Positions 62,444 to 64,000 of a stretch of DNA of 64,000 bases are shown here, piece after piece. Every line of letters begins with the position of its first letter. The stretch's first letter is position 1. The position numbers and the translations under genes are program-made. Under the pieces are notes generated by a model. That model saw only the letters and a list, made by a program, of their open reading frames with translations, was not told the origin of the DNA and made no database searches. The DNA is from Streptomyces wuyuanensis (GTDB lineage Bacteria > Actinomycetota > Actinomycetes > Streptomycetales > Streptomycetaceae), in contig NZ_FNHI01000001.1 in the NCBI RefSeq assembly GCF_900103455.1, forward strand, positions 124,001-188,000, in the 5' to 3' direction.

Positions 62444-64000
62444 GCCGCGAGCCCTTCGGCGAGCGGGCCCAGCGCGAGGGCCGGGAAGAACGTCAGACCG
62501 GTGATGATCATGATCGTGCCGACCAGGAGGCCGGTGAACAGCGGCTTCTCGGTACGCAGCGTGCCCGCGGTCTCGGGGACGGGCTTCTGCTCGGCGAGCG
62601 AGCCTGCGAGCGCGAGGACGAACACCATCGGCAGGAACCGGCCGAGCAGCATGCACAGGCCGAGTGCCGTGTTGTGGAACCCGGTGTTCGCGCCGAAGCC
62701 GGCGAAGGCCGAACCGTTGTTGTTCGAGGCGGAGGTGTAGGCGTACAGCACCTCGGAGAAGCCGTGCGCGCCGGTGTTCGTCATCGACGACTCGCCGTTA
62801 CCGGTCGCCATCGCGACGGCGGTGCCGATCAGGACGAGGGCCGGGGTGACGAGGATGTAGCAGGCCGCGTACTTCATCTCGCGGGTGCCGATCTTCTTGC
62901 CCAGGTACTCCGGGGTACGGCCGACCATCAGGCCGGCGACGAACACGGCGACAACAGCCATGATCAGCATGCCGTAGAGGCCGGAGCCGACACCGCCGGG
63001 CGCGATCTCGCCCAGCATCATGCCGAGCAGCAGCACGCCACCGGACAGACCGCCGAAGGAGTCGTGGAAGGAGTTCACGGAACCGGTCGAGGTCATGGTC
63101 GTGGAGACCGCGAACAGCGACGAGGCGCCCTCGCCGAAGCGCTGTTCCTTGCCCTCCATCGCGCCGCCCGCGAGCTGCGAGGCGGTGCCCGGGTGGGCGA
63201 ACTCCAGCCAGGTCACCAGGACCACGCCGACGAACCAGATCGTGGCCATCGCGCCGACGATCGCGTAACCCTGCCGGACGCTTCCGACCATCCTGCCGAA
63301 GGTGCGCGGCAGCGAGAACGGGATGACGAGCAGCAGGAAGATCGTCAGGAGGTTCGAAAAGCCGTTGGGGTTCTCGAAGGGGTGCGACGAGTTGGCGTTG
63401 AAGTAGCCGCCGCCGTTCGTGCCCAGGTCCTTGATGGCCTCCTGGGAGGCGACAGCGCCGGGGCTGATGGACTGCGTCTGCCCGGTGACAGTGGTCAGCT
63501 CGTGGATGCCGGCGAAGTTCTGGACGGCGCCCGCGGCGACCAGCAGGACAGCGGCGACCACGGAGATCGGGATCAGGATGCGGACGGTACCGCGGACCAG
63601 GTCGGCCCAGAAGTTGCCCAGTTCACCGGTGCGGGACCGGGCGAAGCCACGGACCAGCGCGACCGCGACGGCGATGCCGACGGCGGCCGAGGCGAAGTTC
63701 TGCACGGCGAGACCGGTGGTCTGGGCGACGTGGCCCATGGACGACTCACCCGAGTACGACTGCCAGTTCGTGTTGGACACGAACGAGGCGGCCGTGTTGA
63801 ACGCCTGGTCCGGTGTGATCGCCGCGAAACCGAGCGACCCCGGAAGGCCGTTCTGTATCCGCAGGATCAGGTAGAGGAACAGCACGCTCACGGCGGAGAA
63901 CGCCAGCACGCCGCGCAGGTAGGCCGGCCAGCGCATCTCCGTGTCGGGGTTGGCTCCGACAGCGCGGTAGATCCACTTCTCCACCCGGAGGTGCTTGCCG
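62440..64000 (-). CDS. kdpA: K+-transporting ATPase subunit A (KdpA), 5' end outside window
   Basis: About 520 residues are visible; the frame runs off the window end at [19 protein letters not shown], which is near residue 40 of KdpA, so only about the first 35-40 residues are missing. Selectivity-filter segments are seen: [46 protein letters not shown] and [14 protein letters not shown]. It forms the K+ channel-like subunit. The stop overlaps kdpB. Start, promoter and any adjacent kdpF lie beyond the window. Confidence 0.93.
   Translation of the reverse strand, partial: GKHLRVEKWIYRAVGANPDTEMRWPAYLRGVLAFSAVSVLFLYLILRIQNGLPGSLGFAAITPDQAFNTAASFVSNTNWQSYSGESSMGHVAQTTGLAVQNFASAAVGIAVAVALVRGFARSRTGELGNFWADLVRGTVRILIPISVVAAVLLVAAGAVQNFAGIHELTTVTGQTQSISPGAVASQEAIKDLGTNGGGYFNANSSHPFENPNGFSNLLTIFLLLVIPFSLPRTFGRMVGSVRQGYAIVGAMATIWFVGVVLVTWLEFAHPGTASQLAGGAMEGKEQRFGEGASSLFAVSTTMTSTGSVNSFHDSFGGLSGGVLLLGMMLGEIAPGGVGSGLYGMLIMAVVAVFVAGLMVGRTPEYLGKKIGTREMKYAACYILVTPALVLIGTAVAMATGNGESSMTNTGAHGFSEVLYAYTSASNNNGSAFAGFGANTGFHNTALGLCMLLGRFLPMVFVLALAGSLAEQKPVPETAGTLRTEKPLFTGLLVGTIMIITGLTFFPALALGPLAEGLAA

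Noticed and set aside
59462..62740. 1092-codon open frame on the + strand
   Set aside because: Antisense shadow of kdpC and kdpB; low-complexity translation with no family match.

Overview
The window is high-GC actinobacterial DNA, almost certainly a Streptomyces chromosome. The evidence is strong third-position GC bias, many GTG and some TTG starts, the order sepH / MFS-FAD oxidase / coproporphyrin ferrochelatase / cutRS / DUF4193 / DUF3093 / dut / DUF3710, and several actinobacteria-only families. No tRNA, rRNA, CRISPR array, insertion sequence or prophage was recognised.

Region 1 (1-31.9 kb) is core chromosome. It runs from the 3' part of a CoA ligase (ATP-grasp) gene through DUF5998, a phosphodiesterase, thymidine kinase, a VOC protein, a sulfurtransferase, sepH, a membrane protein, the FAD oxidase/MFS pair, ferrochelatase, an inositol monophosphatase-family enzyme, the CutRS two-component system and a dut-DUF3710 operon. 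It then continues into potassium genes: a kdpD-kdpE pair (21.99-25.27 kb), an OB-fold/DUF3159 pair, two overlapping TrkA-type K+ regulatory subunits, and a divergent KimA-like APC permease. An RNA methyltransferase gene (to 31.87 kb) closes the region. Several perfect or near-perfect inverted repeats (6876, 14072, 20949, 26624) mark likely terminators between convergent genes.

Region 2 (about 31.9-54.4 kb) is an accessory island that looks like a hypoxia/dormancy regulon of the DevR/DosR (Streptomyces OsdR) kind. It has a two-GAF sensor kinase resembling DevS and a LuxR-type response regulator resembling DevR. Around them lie a long ribosome hibernation factor, phosphoketolase, a CBS-BON protein, an extra GAPDH, an Rv1733c-family membrane protein, bifunctional AdhE, an FMN-binding split-barrel protein, three tandem-domain universal stress proteins and a DoxX-like protein. 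Copies of GGG(A/C)C-N4-GG(C/T)CC, which fits the known DevR box, lie in most of its intergenic gaps. The island is also decaying: it carries an adh remnant, a chimera of pyruvate formate-lyase joined to its activating enzyme, and fragments of a second phosphoketolase. The surviving route implies acetyl-phosphate made by phosphoketolase and NADH re-oxidised by AdhE, while the PFL branch is lost.

Region 3 (54.4-64 kb) is a potassium-uptake cluster. A 29-codon kdpF precedes a KtrB/KtrA-type pair on the + strand. Converging from the right on the - strand is kdpA (truncated by the window end), kdpB, kdpC, an internally deleted kdpE remnant and a second kdpD. The two kdpD genes lie in opposite orientation about 34 kb apart and share a 99-bp tract identical at every synonymous site. 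This suggests gene conversion and makes them potential ends for inversion of the whole island. The only intact KdpE is the distant one at 24.6 kb, so the kdp operon presumably depends on it.
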